From assembly GCF_003122325.1 (NCBI RefSeq), contig NZ_QFBC01000009.1:124001-188000 (forward strand): a stretch of DNA of 64,000 nucleotides. Direction: 5' to 3'. How positions within the stretch are numbered: the stretch's first letter is position 1; every line of letters starts with the position of its first letter. This document shows, piece by piece, positions 53,089 to 61,316 of the stretch. The stretch is from Rhizobium album. Lineage in GTDB: Bacteria; Pseudomonadota; Alphaproteobacteria; Rhizobiales; Rhizobiaceae. The position numbers and the translations under genes were made by a program. Below the pieces are notes generated by a model that saw only the letters and a program-made list of their open reading frames with translations, was not told the origin of the DNA and did no database searches.

Positions 53089-53107
53089 CCCGTTTGCGAC
53101 GATCACC

Positions 53108-53139
53108 GGCCGGCAGCAGCGCCAGCGCTGCTGCCGGCC
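53108..53139 (+). other. Long hairpin after the binding-protein gene
   Basis: GGCCGGCAGCAGCGC pairs perfectly with its complement over 15 bp around CA. It lies 20 bases past the stop, without a T tract, and probably keeps binding-protein mRNA more abundant than permease mRNA. Confidence 0.75.
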
Positions 53140-53203
53140 CTTGCCACCCCTGACGGCTTTGTTCTGGCGCCAGCAGACAAAGCGCCGGCGAGAGCGAATT
53201 CGC

Positions 53204-54202
53204 ATGACCGATACATCGCATATGCCCCTTGTTCCGCATGACGTCGGGACGCAGCTTTTCCGCGCTCGCTCGCATTCCGTCGAAGTCGAGGCGAAACCGA
53301 GAACCGAGGTGACGGAGAGGCCGCGCAGCTTCAATCCGCCGGCGCCGAAGCGGTATTATTTCTACCTGATGGCACCGGCCATCGCGATCCTCGCCTTCAT
53401 TTCGCTTTATCCGTTCTTCTGGTTGATCTTCCTGTCGCTGCAGGATGTCGACATCGGCGGCGGCAAATGGGTCGGCATCGACAACTACGTCAAGCTTTTC
53501 AGCGATAGCCGTTTCATCAACGGCTGGATCCTGCTCCTGAAGTACAGCGTCATCTGCCTTGCCGTCCAGCTGACCGTCGGCGTCATGCTCGCCGTCGTCG
53601 TCAACAATTCCCGCTATGAGCGCTTTCTGGTAACGGCGCTGCTGATGCCGATGATGATGGCGCCTGCCGTCGCCGGCCTGCTCTGGCTGTTCCTCTACAA
53701 CGGCACCTTCGGCTGGTATCACTGGATCCTGCAAAGCCTCGGCATCCTCGGCAGCGCCTCGATCCTGGCACGGGCCGACACGGCCATGATCGCGGTCATC
53801 GTCGTCGATGTCTGGCAGTGGACGCCGCTGATCACCCTGATCGCCCTTGCCGGCCTGAAACGCGTACCCCGCGACCAGCTGGAAGCCAACATGGTCGACG
53901 GTGCCTCGCCGCTGAGGAATTTCTTCTCGATCACGCTTCCGAACCTCTATCCGGTCCTGCTGATCGCCGTTCTTCTACGCTTCATGGACAATTTCCGCTT
54001 CATCGACAGCCTGCTGGTGCTCACCGGCGGCGGACCCGGCAGCGCCACGAAGATCCTGCCCGTCTACCTGTTCGAGGTCGCCTTCAAGTTCTTCAAGCTC
54101 GGCCGCGGTGCCGCCATCGCGCTGACCCTGTTGCTGGTGACCATCATTCTCGGCAAGATCCTCGTCCGGGTCTTCGAAAACCCCAAGTCCGGCAGGAGCT
54201 GA
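53204..54202 (+). CDS. Sugar ABC transporter permease (MalF/UgpA type)
   Basis: This inner-membrane permease has 332 residues. A cytoplasmic N-terminal stretch of about 50 residues precedes helix 1 (YYFYLMAPAIAILAFISLYP). Six helices and the EAA loop (LEANMVDGASPLRNFFSITL) follow. The ATG at 53204 was chosen by context; 21 upstream codons are open. Its partner permease starts six bases after its stop. Confidence 0.93.
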   Translation: MTDTSHMPLVPHDVGTQLFRARSHSVEVEAKPRTEVTERPRSFNPPAPKRYYFYLMAPAIAILAFISLYPFFWLIFLSLQDVDIGGGKWVGIDNYVKLFSDSRFINGWILLLKYSVICLAVQLTVGVMLAVVVNNSRYERFLVTALLMPMMMAPAVAGLLWLFLYNGTFGWYHWILQSLGILGSASILARADTAMIAVIVVDVWQWTPLITLIALAGLKRVPRDQLEANMVDGASPLRNFFSITLPNLYPVLLIAVLLRFMDNFRFIDSLLVLTGGGPGSATKILPVYLFEVAFKFFKLGRGAAIALTLLLVTIILGKILVRVFENPKSGRS

Positions 54203-54208
54203 TCCATC

Positions 54209-55087
54209 ATGGCATCCCGTGACGTCGTTTCTTACGAAACACCCTTCACCCGCATCGCGCGATACGCCTCGATCGTCTTCGTCGTCCTTTATCTCGTCTG
54301 GACGCTGCTGCCCTTCCTGGTCATGTTCATGTCGTCCTTCAAGGACCTGCTCGAAGCATTCAAGCTTCCTGCCGTCGGCGACTGGTCGGGCATCGGCATC
54401 TTCTTCGAGTTCACGCCGACGCTGAAGCATTATCGCAGCCTGTTCGTCGACAACAGCTTCGCGACCTATATCGCCAACAGCCTGATCGCGGCGGGCGGCT
54501 CCGCCGTCATTTCGGTGATCTTCGGGTCGCTTGCCGCCTATAGCCTGTCGCGTGTCGATTTCCGCGGCAAGCAGGACCTGTTCTTCTGGATCATCTCGAC
54601 GCGCATGGCGCCGGTCGTCGCCGTCATGGTGCCGCTCTATTCGATCTTCCGTTCGCTCGATCTCGTCGGAACGCTGCCCGGCCTGATCCTCGCCTATACG
54701 ACGTTCAACCTGCCGTTCGCGATCTGGATCCTCAAGGGCTTCTTCGACAACGTGCCCTTTGCGATCGAGGAAGCGCAGATGGTCGATGGCGCTACCCGCT
54801 TCCAGGCGTTCCGGTCGATCCTGCCGCTCGTCGCCCCCGGCATCGGCGCCTTCGTCGTGCTCTGCATCCTGTTTGCCTGGAACGACTTCCTGTTTGCGGC
54901 GATCATCGGTTCGGGCGGCGCCAAGACGCTGCCGGTTGCCACCCGCGAGCTCGTCCAGCCGCAGAACATCCAGTGGGGCGCGATCATGGCCGCCGGTGTG
55001 GTGACCACCCTGCCGATGATGGCGCTCGGCCTCGTCATCCGCAAATATCTCGTCACCGGTCTCACCATGGGCGCCGTCAAGGAATGA
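54209..55087 (+). CDS. Sugar ABC transporter permease (MalG/UgpE type)
   Basis: This is the second permease (292 residues, six helices). It has IARYASIVFVVLYLVWTLLP as helix 1 and the EAA motif EEAQMVDGATRFQAFRSILP. It pairs with the preceding permease. Start and spacing are standard. The ATPase gene follows after 61 bases. Confidence 0.93.
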   Translation: MASRDVVSYETPFTRIARYASIVFVVLYLVWTLLPFLVMFMSSFKDLLEAFKLPAVGDWSGIGIFFEFTPTLKHYRSLFVDNSFATYIANSLIAAGGSAVISVIFGSLAAYSLSRVDFRGKQDLFFWIISTRMAPVVAVMVPLYSIFRSLDLVGTLPGLILAYTTFNLPFAIWILKGFFDNVPFAIEEAQMVDGATRFQAFRSILPLVAPGIGAFVVLCILFAWNDFLFAAIIGSGGAKTLPVATRELVQPQNIQWGAIMAAGVVTTLPMMALGLVIRKYLVTGLTMGAVKE

Positions 55088-55148
55088 TATCGGCAGCGCG
55101 CCGGCCAGGCGGCGTGGCGCGCGCCAAAACCGTGTTTGGAGGATTGAA

Positions 55149-56243
55149 ATGGCATCTGTCACCATCAAGAACGTCTGGAAATATTACGGCGAGACCCCGG
55201 CGGTCAAAGACCTCAACATCTTCTGCCCGGATGGCAGCTTCGTCTCGATCCTCGGCCCCTCAGGCTGCGGCAAGTCGTCCACCATGCGCATGCTGGCGGG
55301 CCTGGAGCATATCAGCGCCGGCGACATCCTGTTCGACGACCAGCGGATCAACGACCTCGCGCCGAAGGACCGCGACGTGGCGATGGTCTTCGAAAACTAC
55401 GCGCTGTATCCGCACAAGTCGGTGTTCGACAACATCGCCAATCCGCTGCGTTTGCGCAAGATCAACGAAACGGTGGTCAAGGAACGTGTAACAGCTGCGG
55501 CGACCCTTTTGGAGATCGCGCACCTGCTCAACCGTCGCCCCCATGAATTGTCCGGTGGACAGAAGCAGCGTGTCGCCATCGGCCGCGCCATTGTCCGCGA
55601 ACCGAAACTCTTCCTGTTCGACGAGCCGATCGCCCACCTCGATGCCAAACTGCGCGCTCACATGCGCGGCGAAATCAAGCATCTGCAGCGCACGCTCGGC
55701 ACGACGATGATCTATGTGACGCACGACCAGCTCGAGGCGCTGTCGATGGCCGATTACATCGCCGTCATGCATGATGGCGAGTTGCAACAGTGGGGAACGC
55801 CGTCCGAAATCTTCAACAAGCCCGTGAATGCCTGGGTTGCCGGCTTCGTCGGCGAGCCGGCGATGAATTTCTTGACCTGCAGCGTGACGTCGCGGGGCGA
55901 CGATGTCGTGCTCCGCCATCGCAATTTCGAGATCCCGCTTCTCGCTGGCCAGGTATCGCAGATCAACGGCTCGTCGCAGGGCGGGGCGGTTCGCATGGGC
56001 GTGCGGCCGGATGCGCTGTCGATTTCCATGGAGCGGCCGGACGACGCGGCGATCCAGGGCGAGATCTTCGTCAACGAGCTTCTGGGCGGCGACATGCTGG
56101 TCGATGTCTCGCTGGAGGATTGCCGCGTCCGGGTCAAGACCTCGCCGGAATTCGCCGGAAAACCGGGAGAGCCGTGCTATCTCACGGTGAACCGGCAGAA
56201 ATGGCATGTCTTCGATAGCCAGGATGGCCATGCCTACTTCTGA
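55149..56243 (+). CDS. Sugar ABC transporter ATPase (MalK/UgpC type)
   Basis: The ATPase has 364 residues with Walker A GPSGCGKS at about residues 37-44 and signature LSGGQKQRVAIGRAI. Walker B is LFLFDEPIAHLD, the switch is VTHDQLEA and a C-terminal TOBE domain is present. The Walker B region reads EPIAHLDAKLRAHM where most MalK proteins have EPLSNLDAKLR. GGAGG precedes the ATG at 55149. The importer genes are followed by a transglutaminase-like gene and a kinase on the same strand. Confidence 0.92.
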   Translation: MASVTIKNVWKYYGETPAVKDLNIFCPDGSFVSILGPSGCGKSSTMRMLAGLEHISAGDILFDDQRINDLAPKDRDVAMVFENYALYPHKSVFDNIANPLRLRKINETVVKERVTAAATLLEIAHLLNRRPHELSGGQKQRVAIGRAIVREPKLFLFDEPIAHLDAKLRAHMRGEIKHLQRTLGTTMIYVTHDQLEALSMADYIAVMHDGELQQWGTPSEIFNKPVNAWVAGFVGEPAMNFLTCSVTSRGDDVVLRHRNFEIPLLAGQVSQINGSSQGGAVRMGVRPDALSISMERPDDAAIQGEIFVNELLGGDMLVDVSLEDCRVRVKTSPEFAGKPGEPCYLTVNRQKWHVFDSQDGHAYF

Positions 56244-56270
56244 CATGCGTATTTCTGAGGAGGAAGCTGA

Positions 56271-56882
56271 TTGCAGAGCGAGACCGACTATTCCGAGGCG
56301 TTGGATGCCTTTCTGCGAACACGGGTCACCGAGAGGGGAACCGCAGGCGTCGTGCAGGCCTACCGGGCGGTGCAGGCCATGCCCTATCGTTCGGTTGCCG
56401 ACCGCACGCCGCTGACGGCGCTGCGCACCGGCGTCGGCGCCTGCACGGCAAAACATCTCATCCTGCGCGACCTCCTGCGTCGCATGGGGGAGGAGGCCGT
56501 GATCGAAGTCGTTGAAGGCGATTTTGCATCGGGCATTCCGGTGCATGACAGCATGTCGCAGCCGCTGCAGGCAGCGTTGCGCGAGGGCGGCGTCATCGAC
56601 ATGCACTGCCGGGTGCGGCTCTCCGGCGCCGACGGCACCCGTCATCTCGATGCGACATGGCCGCTGGAGATGCAGCGCTTCGGCTTCGAGGTCGATCGCG
56701 ACTGGGCAGGGCAGGGGGATACGCGTCAGGCGATCGCCAAGGTCGTCGTTCGTTCGGACGACGACGACGTTCTCGGCACCAAGGCAAGACTGCTTGCCGG
56801 GCTCTCGGAGGAGGAGACCCGGAAGCGATTGGAATTCCTGCGCCTGCTGACCGAATGGTTGGCCGGGCAGGACAAGAGGTAG
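56271..56882 (+). CDS. Transglutaminase-like protein of unknown role
   Basis: The 203-residue protein shows a transglutaminase or cysteine-protease-fold pattern: C58 (GVGACTAKHLILRDLLRRMG), H112 (IDMHCRVRL) and D127 (RHLDATWP), the expected Cys-His-Asp order and spacing. No signal peptide is present, so it is cytoplasmic. The TTG start at 56271 has GAGGAGGA directly upstream and no alternative ATG fits. It lies between the importer ATPase and the kinase, with 27- and 28-base gaps. A cysteine hydrolase inside a sugar operon is unusual; it may cleave an amide or thioester of the imported compound. Confidence 0.7.
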   Translation: MQSETDYSEALDAFLRTRVTERGTAGVVQAYRAVQAMPYRSVADRTPLTALRTGVGACTAKHLILRDLLRRMGEEAVIEVVEGDFASGIPVHDSMSQPLQAALREGGVIDMHCRVRLSGADGTRHLDATWPLEMQRFGFEVDRDWAGQGDTRQAIAKVVVRSDDDDVLGTKARLLAGLSEEETRKRLEFLRLLTEWLAGQDKR

Positions 56883-56910
56883 AGATCAGAGCTTCGGGAG
56901 GGGAGCATAT

Positions 56911-58479
56911 ATGGCATCGGCAGTAGAAAGAGCGTTTGTCGGTATCGATGCCGGCACGACGGGCTGCACGGTGATCATTTTCGACGAGCATGGCAATGCG
57001 CTCGGCAATGGTTACCAGGAATATAGTTGCAGTTCACCCCAGCCCGGCTGGATCGAGCAGAGCCTTGACGACGTCTGGGCCGGCATATGTTCGGCGACGC
57101 GTCAGGCGGTGACGAAGGCGGATCTGCCGGCTTCGGCCTATCATTCCGTCGGCCTGTCCAGCCAGCGCGGCACCTTCGGGATTCTCGACGAAAACCGCGT
57201 TCCGCTGATGAATTCTCTGGTCTGGAACTGCGGCCGGGCGCTGAAAAGCGTCGAGGCGATCCATGCCGCCTTCACGCCGGAGGAACACCAGAAGCATACC
57301 GGCATGGCGATCAGCCCGCTCTGGGCGGCGGCGAAGATCGTCTGGCTGCGGGAAAACCGGCCGGAACTGTTCGAAAAGACGCGCTGGTTCGTCAACGGCC
57401 AGGAATTCTTCCTCTGGCGGATGGGCGCCGACGACTGGTCGACCGACCCGGCCTCGCTGACGCTGAACGGCATGATGGACATCGCCAAGCTCGACTGGAG
57501 CGACCGCATCCTCGACGTCTGCGGCATCGGCCGCGACCGCCTGCCGCCGGTCGGCACGCCCGCGGCAGAAGCCGGGCGTCTCTCCAGGGCCGCCGCGGAA
57601 GCGACCGGCCTGCCCGAAGGCATGATCCTCTGCCGCGGTGCCGGCGACCAGCAATGCGCCGCGATCGGCGCGGGCGTCATCCGCCAGGGCATGGCCGAAT
57701 TCACCGTCGGCACGTCGGGCGTCATGGTCGCCCATCTCGATGATGTCAGCAAGATCAAGGGCAACAAGCTCTGGTGGGGTGGCCACGGCGTACCCGGCGC
57801 CTGGGACATCGAGGGCGGCGCCTTCTCGCTCGGCGCCTCGCTGCGCTGGTGGCGCGACCAGCTCGGCCGCAACGAGATCGACGCCAGCAACCAGCGCGGC
57901 GGCTTCAGCCCTTACTCGATCATGGTCGAGCAGGCGGCTCGCTCCAAGCCGGGCGCCAACGGCGCCATGTTCCATTCCTTCATGGCAAGCCAGGTGACGC
58001 CCTATTACGACGCCGTCGCTCGTGGCGGCTTCCTCGGCCTCGGCCTCTATCACGAACGCCACGACCTGATCCGCGCTCTGCTCGAAGGCTGTGCCCATGA
58101 GATGAAGATGGTGTTCGACGCCTTCCAGACCGATGTCGAGGGCGGCGTGACCGACTTCCGCTTGACCGGCGGCGGCACCAAGTCGGCCGGCTTCGCCCAG
58201 ATCATGACCGATGTTATCGGCGTACCGAGCACGGTGACGAAGGAGCGCGAATGCACGGCGCTCGGCGCCGCCATCCTTGGCGCCTATGGCTCCGGCGCCT
58301 TCTCCAGCATCAACGAGGCAGTCGGTGCCATGGTGCAGGTGGAGAGCACGTTCGAGCCGAACCAGAAACTGCAGGAACTCTACGGCGAGCAGCACGCCAT
58401 CTATCGCGGCATCTACGAGGCGATCGCAAAATCCGGCCAGTATGCGGCGCTGAGCGAATTCTCGCAGAAATATCAATAG
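56911..58479 (+). CDS. FGGY-family carbohydrate kinase
   Basis: FGGY kinases phosphorylate sugars or polyols with ATP. The 522-residue protein has the phosphate-1 motif FVGIDAGTTGCTVIIFDEHG, substrate-side text SLVWNCGRALK, and the FGGY signatures MILCRGAGDQQCAAIGAG and DFRLTGGGTKSAGFAQIMTD. Closest in pattern to xylulokinase-like members. The exact substrate is not readable. GGGAGGGGAG precedes the ATG. It is placed to phosphorylate the compound brought in by the ABC importer, before cleavage by the aldolase or transaldolase. Confidence 0.9.
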   Translation: MASAVERAFVGIDAGTTGCTVIIFDEHGNALGNGYQEYSCSSPQPGWIEQSLDDVWAGICSATRQAVTKADLPASAYHSVGLSSQRGTFGILDENRVPLMNSLVWNCGRALKSVEAIHAAFTPEEHQKHTGMAISPLWAAAKIVWLRENRPELFEKTRWFVNGQEFFLWRMGADDWSTDPASLTLNGMMDIAKLDWSDRILDVCGIGRDRLPPVGTPAAEAGRLSRAAAEATGLPEGMILCRGAGDQQCAAIGAGVIRQGMAEFTVGTSGVMVAHLDDVSKIKGNKLWWGGHGVPGAWDIEGGAFSLGASLRWWRDQLGRNEIDASNQRGGFSPYSIMVEQAARSKPGANGAMFHSFMASQVTPYYDAVARGGFLGLGLYHERHDLIRALLEGCAHEMKMVFDAFQTDVEGGVTDFRLTGGGTKSAGFAQIMTDVIGVPSTVTKERECTALGAAILGAYGSGAFSSINEAVGAMVQVESTFEPNQKLQELYGEQHAIYRGIYEAIAKSGQYAALSEFSQKYQ

Positions 58480-58565
58480 GGTTCGTCGAGAAGGCGAACC
58501 TTCGAACGAGCGGGCCATGCCGGGAGGAGCCGGGGACGCCCGAAACAAAAGAGAGGAGACAGACT

Positions 58566-59117
58566 ATGCCTATTCCCGGTATGCGTGGCATGGAGCACAT
58601 CGGCTTCACCGTGCCCAACCTTGACGAGGCCTGCGATTTCTTCGTCAACATCCTCGGCGCCGAGGTACTCTACACGGCGGCGAAGAATTTTGGCGCCCCC
58701 GACGACTGGATGAAGGTGCACCTGAACGTCGATCCGCGCTGTGTCATCAAGGAATTCCGGTATGTGCGCCTCGGCAACGGCACGAATCTGGAGATCTTCG
58801 AATATGATGCGCCGGACCAGGTAAAGGTGCCGCTGAAGAACAGCGATGTCGGCGGCCACCACCTGGCCTTCTATGTCGACGACATGGATGCCGCCATAGC
58901 CTTCCTGAGAGCGAACAAGGTCAAGGTTCTCGGCGAACCGACAGCCTATACCGAAGGCCCGAACATCGGCCTGACATGGTGCTATTTCATGGCGCCCTGG
59001 GGTCTGCAGCTCGAAATCGTCTCGGCGCCGAACGGCACCGTTTTCGATCGCGAAGCAAAGGCCGCCGGCCGCACGCGCCTCTTCCACCCGGCATTCGTCG
59101 CCGAAACGACGATCTGA
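58566..59117 (+). CDS. VOC-superfamily (glyoxalase-like) protein
   Basis: The 183-residue protein is one VOC unit with two beta-alpha modules. Likely metal ligands are a histidine in GMEHIGFTV near residue 10, a glutamate in LEIFEYDAP, a histidine in GGHHLAFYVDDMD and a glutamate in LQLEIVSAP. The substrate is unknown. Such proteins isomerise or cleave small oxygenated compounds such as 2-oxoaldehyde adducts. GAGAGGAG precedes the ATG at 58566. It lies between the kinase and a monooxygenase gene. Confidence 0.85.
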   Translation: MPIPGMRGMEHIGFTVPNLDEACDFFVNILGAEVLYTAAKNFGAPDDWMKVHLNVDPRCVIKEFRYVRLGNGTNLEIFEYDAPDQVKVPLKNSDVGGHHLAFYVDDMDAAIAFLRANKVKVLGEPTAYTEGPNIGLTWCYFMAPWGLQLEIVSAPNGTVFDREAKAAGRTRLFHPAFVAETTI

Positions 59118-59131
59118 TCGGCCAATATCCT

Positions 59132-59167
59132 ATCGGCTCGCCCGTGCTCCACTGCGGGCGGGCCGAT
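59132..59167 (+). other. Hairpin between VOC and monooxygenase genes
   Basis: ATCGGCTCGCCCG pairs with CGGGCGGGCCGAT over 13 bp (one T-G) with a 10-nt loop. It lies 14 bases after the VOC stop and may end or attenuate that transcript. The remaining 220 bases before the next gene show nothing else. Confidence 0.55.
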
Positions 59168-59388
59168 GGCGCGCATGGGGAGCGGTCGGGCAAACCGCAT
59201 CCCGGCCGTGCCACAACCGGCTTGACTGGTAACAGTTGACGTTCAAGGATACCGGGAAGGGCATTGTCGGCAAACGCGAAACTGAACATCCTGATCGAGC
59301 TGACGAAATAGACGGCCGTGGTCCTGCCGGAAAGAGGAGTTCCGGCCGGGCTGCAGGTGACATTTAACCAAACCGTGGAGGAGATGAC

Positions 59389-61191
59389 ATGCTTGAAGAA
59401 AGCCCCGGCACAAAGATCGATACCGTGCTTTCAAAGCTTGGGAAGGCCTTGGAAAAAGGCGATATCGACGCCGTCGTGAACCTGTTTCAGGCCGATTGCT
59501 ACTGGCGGGATCTGGTGACCTTCACCTGGAACCTGCGGACACTGGAGGGCCGCGACCAGATCCGGGATATGCTCACGCATCAGCTGGCTGCGATCGCTCC
59601 CTCCGGTTTTCGCCAGGACGAAAAGGAGGTGGCGAGCGAAGACGACGGCGTTACCCAGGGCTGGTTCGAATTCGAAACCGGAGCCGCCCGCGGTTACGGG
59701 CATATCCGCCTGAAGAACGGTCTGATCTGGACCCTTCTGACCACCATGTCGGAGCTGAAGGGACACGAGGAGCCGAAGGGACCGATGCGGCCGAAGGGCG
59801 TCCAGCACGGCCACGACAGGGCGCGCACCACCTGGTCGGAAAAGCGCGCGCAGGAGGCGGCCGAACTCGGCTACAAGACACAGCCGGACGTGGTGATCAT
59901 CGGCGGCGGCCAGGGCGGCATCGCGCTCGGTGCGCGTCTGCGCCAGCTTGGCGTGCCCACCATCATCATCGAGAAGAACGATCGGCCGGGCGATAGCTGG
60001 CGCAAGCGCTACAAGTCCCTGTGCCTGCACGACCCGGTCTGGTACGACCACCTGCCCTATATTCCCTTCCCGGAAAACTGGCCGATATTCTCGCCGAAGG
60101 ACAAGATCGGCGACTGGCTGGAAATGTATACCAAGGTGATGGAGCTGAACTACTGGAACTCCACCACCTGCAAATCCGCCAGTTATGACGAAACGACCAA
60201 GGAGTGGACCGTCGTCGTCAATCGCAACGGTGAGGATGTCGTCCTGAAACCCAGGCAACTGGTGCTGGCGACTGGCATGTCGGGCAAGGCGAACATCCCG
60301 GTCTTCAAGGGACAGGACGTTTTCAAGGGCGAACAGCAGCATTCGTCGCAACATCCGGGGCCGGACGCCTACAAGGGCAAGAAGGTCGTGGTGATCGGCT
60401 CCAACAATTCCGCCCACGATATCTGCGCGGCGTTGTGGGAAGCCGGTGCCGACGTCACCATGGTGCAGCGTTCCTCGACTCATATCGTCCGGTCGGATTC
60501 GCTGATGGAGGTCACGCTTGGCGGGCTCTATTCGGAGCAGGCGGTGGCAGCCGGTATCACGACACGCAAGGCCGACCTGATCTTTGCCTCGATCCCCTAC
60601 CGGATCTTGCCCGAGTTCCAGATCCCGCTCTATGAGACGATGAAGGAGAGGGATGCCGATTTTTACGCCGCGCTCGAGAAGGCCGGCTTCATGCATGACT
60701 GGGGCGTCGACGGGTCCGGCCTGTTCATGAAATACCTGCGCCGCGGCTCCGGCTATTATATCGACGTCGGTGCCTGCGACCTGGTCATCGACGGCTCGAT
60801 CAAGCTGAAATCGGGGACCGATGTCGATCAGCTGACGGAAACCGGCGTCAGGCTGCAGGACGGCACCGAGCTTCCCGCCGACCTCGTCGTTTATGCCACG
60901 GGCTATGGTTCGATGAACGGCTGGGCCGCCGACCTGATTTCGAGGGATGTTGCCGACAAGGTCGGCAAATGCTGGGGCCTCGGCTCCGATACCCCGAAGG
61001 ACCCGGGCCCCTGGGAAGGCGAGCTCCGCAACATGTGGAAGCCGACGCAACAGGAAGCCTTGTGGTTCCACGGCGGCAACCTGCATCAGTCTCGGCACTA
61101 CTCGCTGTATCTCGCCTTGCAACTGAAGGCGCGGCAGGCGGGGCTGGAAACGCCCGTTTACGGCCTGCAGGAACGGCACCACCTTTCCTGA
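59389..61191 (+). CDS. Flavin-containing monooxygenase with N-terminal SnoaL-like domain
   Basis: The 600-residue protein joins a SnoaL/NTF2-like domain (about residues 10-125) to an FMO-type flavoprotein. The FAD motif is VVIIGGGQGGIALGARLRQL near residue 166. The NADPH motif is VVVIGSNNSAHDICAAL near 331. The text FKGEQQHSSQHPG between them stands where FMOs carry FxGxxxHxxxW. Such enzymes add oxygen to amines, sulfur or ketones. The substrate is not readable. It may act on a side group of the imported compound, or be separately transcribed after the hairpin at 59132. Confidence 0.87.
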   Translation: MLEESPGTKIDTVLSKLGKALEKGDIDAVVNLFQADCYWRDLVTFTWNLRTLEGRDQIRDMLTHQLAAIAPSGFRQDEKEVASEDDGVTQGWFEFETGAARGYGHIRLKNGLIWTLLTTMSELKGHEEPKGPMRPKGVQHGHDRARTTWSEKRAQEAAELGYKTQPDVVIIGGGQGGIALGARLRQLGVPTIIIEKNDRPGDSWRKRYKSLCLHDPVWYDHLPYIPFPENWPIFSPKDKIGDWLEMYTKVMELNYWNSTTCKSASYDETTKEWTVVVNRNGEDVVLKPRQLVLATGMSGKANIPVFKGQDVFKGEQQHSSQHPGPDAYKGKKVVVIGSNNSAHDICAALWEAGADVTMVQRSSTHIVRSDSLMEVTLGGLYSEQAVAAGITTRKADLIFASIPYRILPEFQIPLYETMKERDADFYAALEKAGFMHDWGVDGSGLFMKYLRRGSGYYIDVGACDLVIDGSIKLKSGTDVDQLTETGVRLQDGTELPADLVVYATGYGSMNGWAADLISRDVADKVGKCWGLGSDTPKDPGPWEGELRNMWKPTQQEALWFHGGNLHQSRHYSLYLALQLKARQAGLETPVYGLQERHHLS

Positions 61192-61208
61192 TCGAGGCGC
61201 CGACGCAA

Positions 61209-61232
61209 CCGCCCGCCGGGAATGGCGGGCGG
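61209..61232 (+). terminator. Hairpin after the monooxygenase gene
   Basis: CCGCCCGCC and GGCGGGCGG form a perfect 9-bp stem with a 6-nt loop, 17 bases after the stop. There is no T tract. It separates the monooxygenase from the MFS gene promoter. Confidence 0.6.
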
Positions 61233-61257
61233 ATAGCCGCAAGACGGCGGATGTCAC

Positions 61258-61301
61258 TTGCGATAAGTTTGCTCCATAATATAAAGAAATATCTATATAA
61301 T
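61258..61301 (+). promoter_or_regulatory. Promoter of the MFS gene
   Basis: TTGCGA (61258-61263), a 16-base gap and TATAAA (61280-61285) form a sigma-70-like promoter in a very AT-rich patch. A perfect TATAAT lies at 61296-61301. The patch stands out from the GC-rich surroundings. Confidence 0.5.
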
Positions 61302-61316
61302 ATATTTGAGGCTGCC

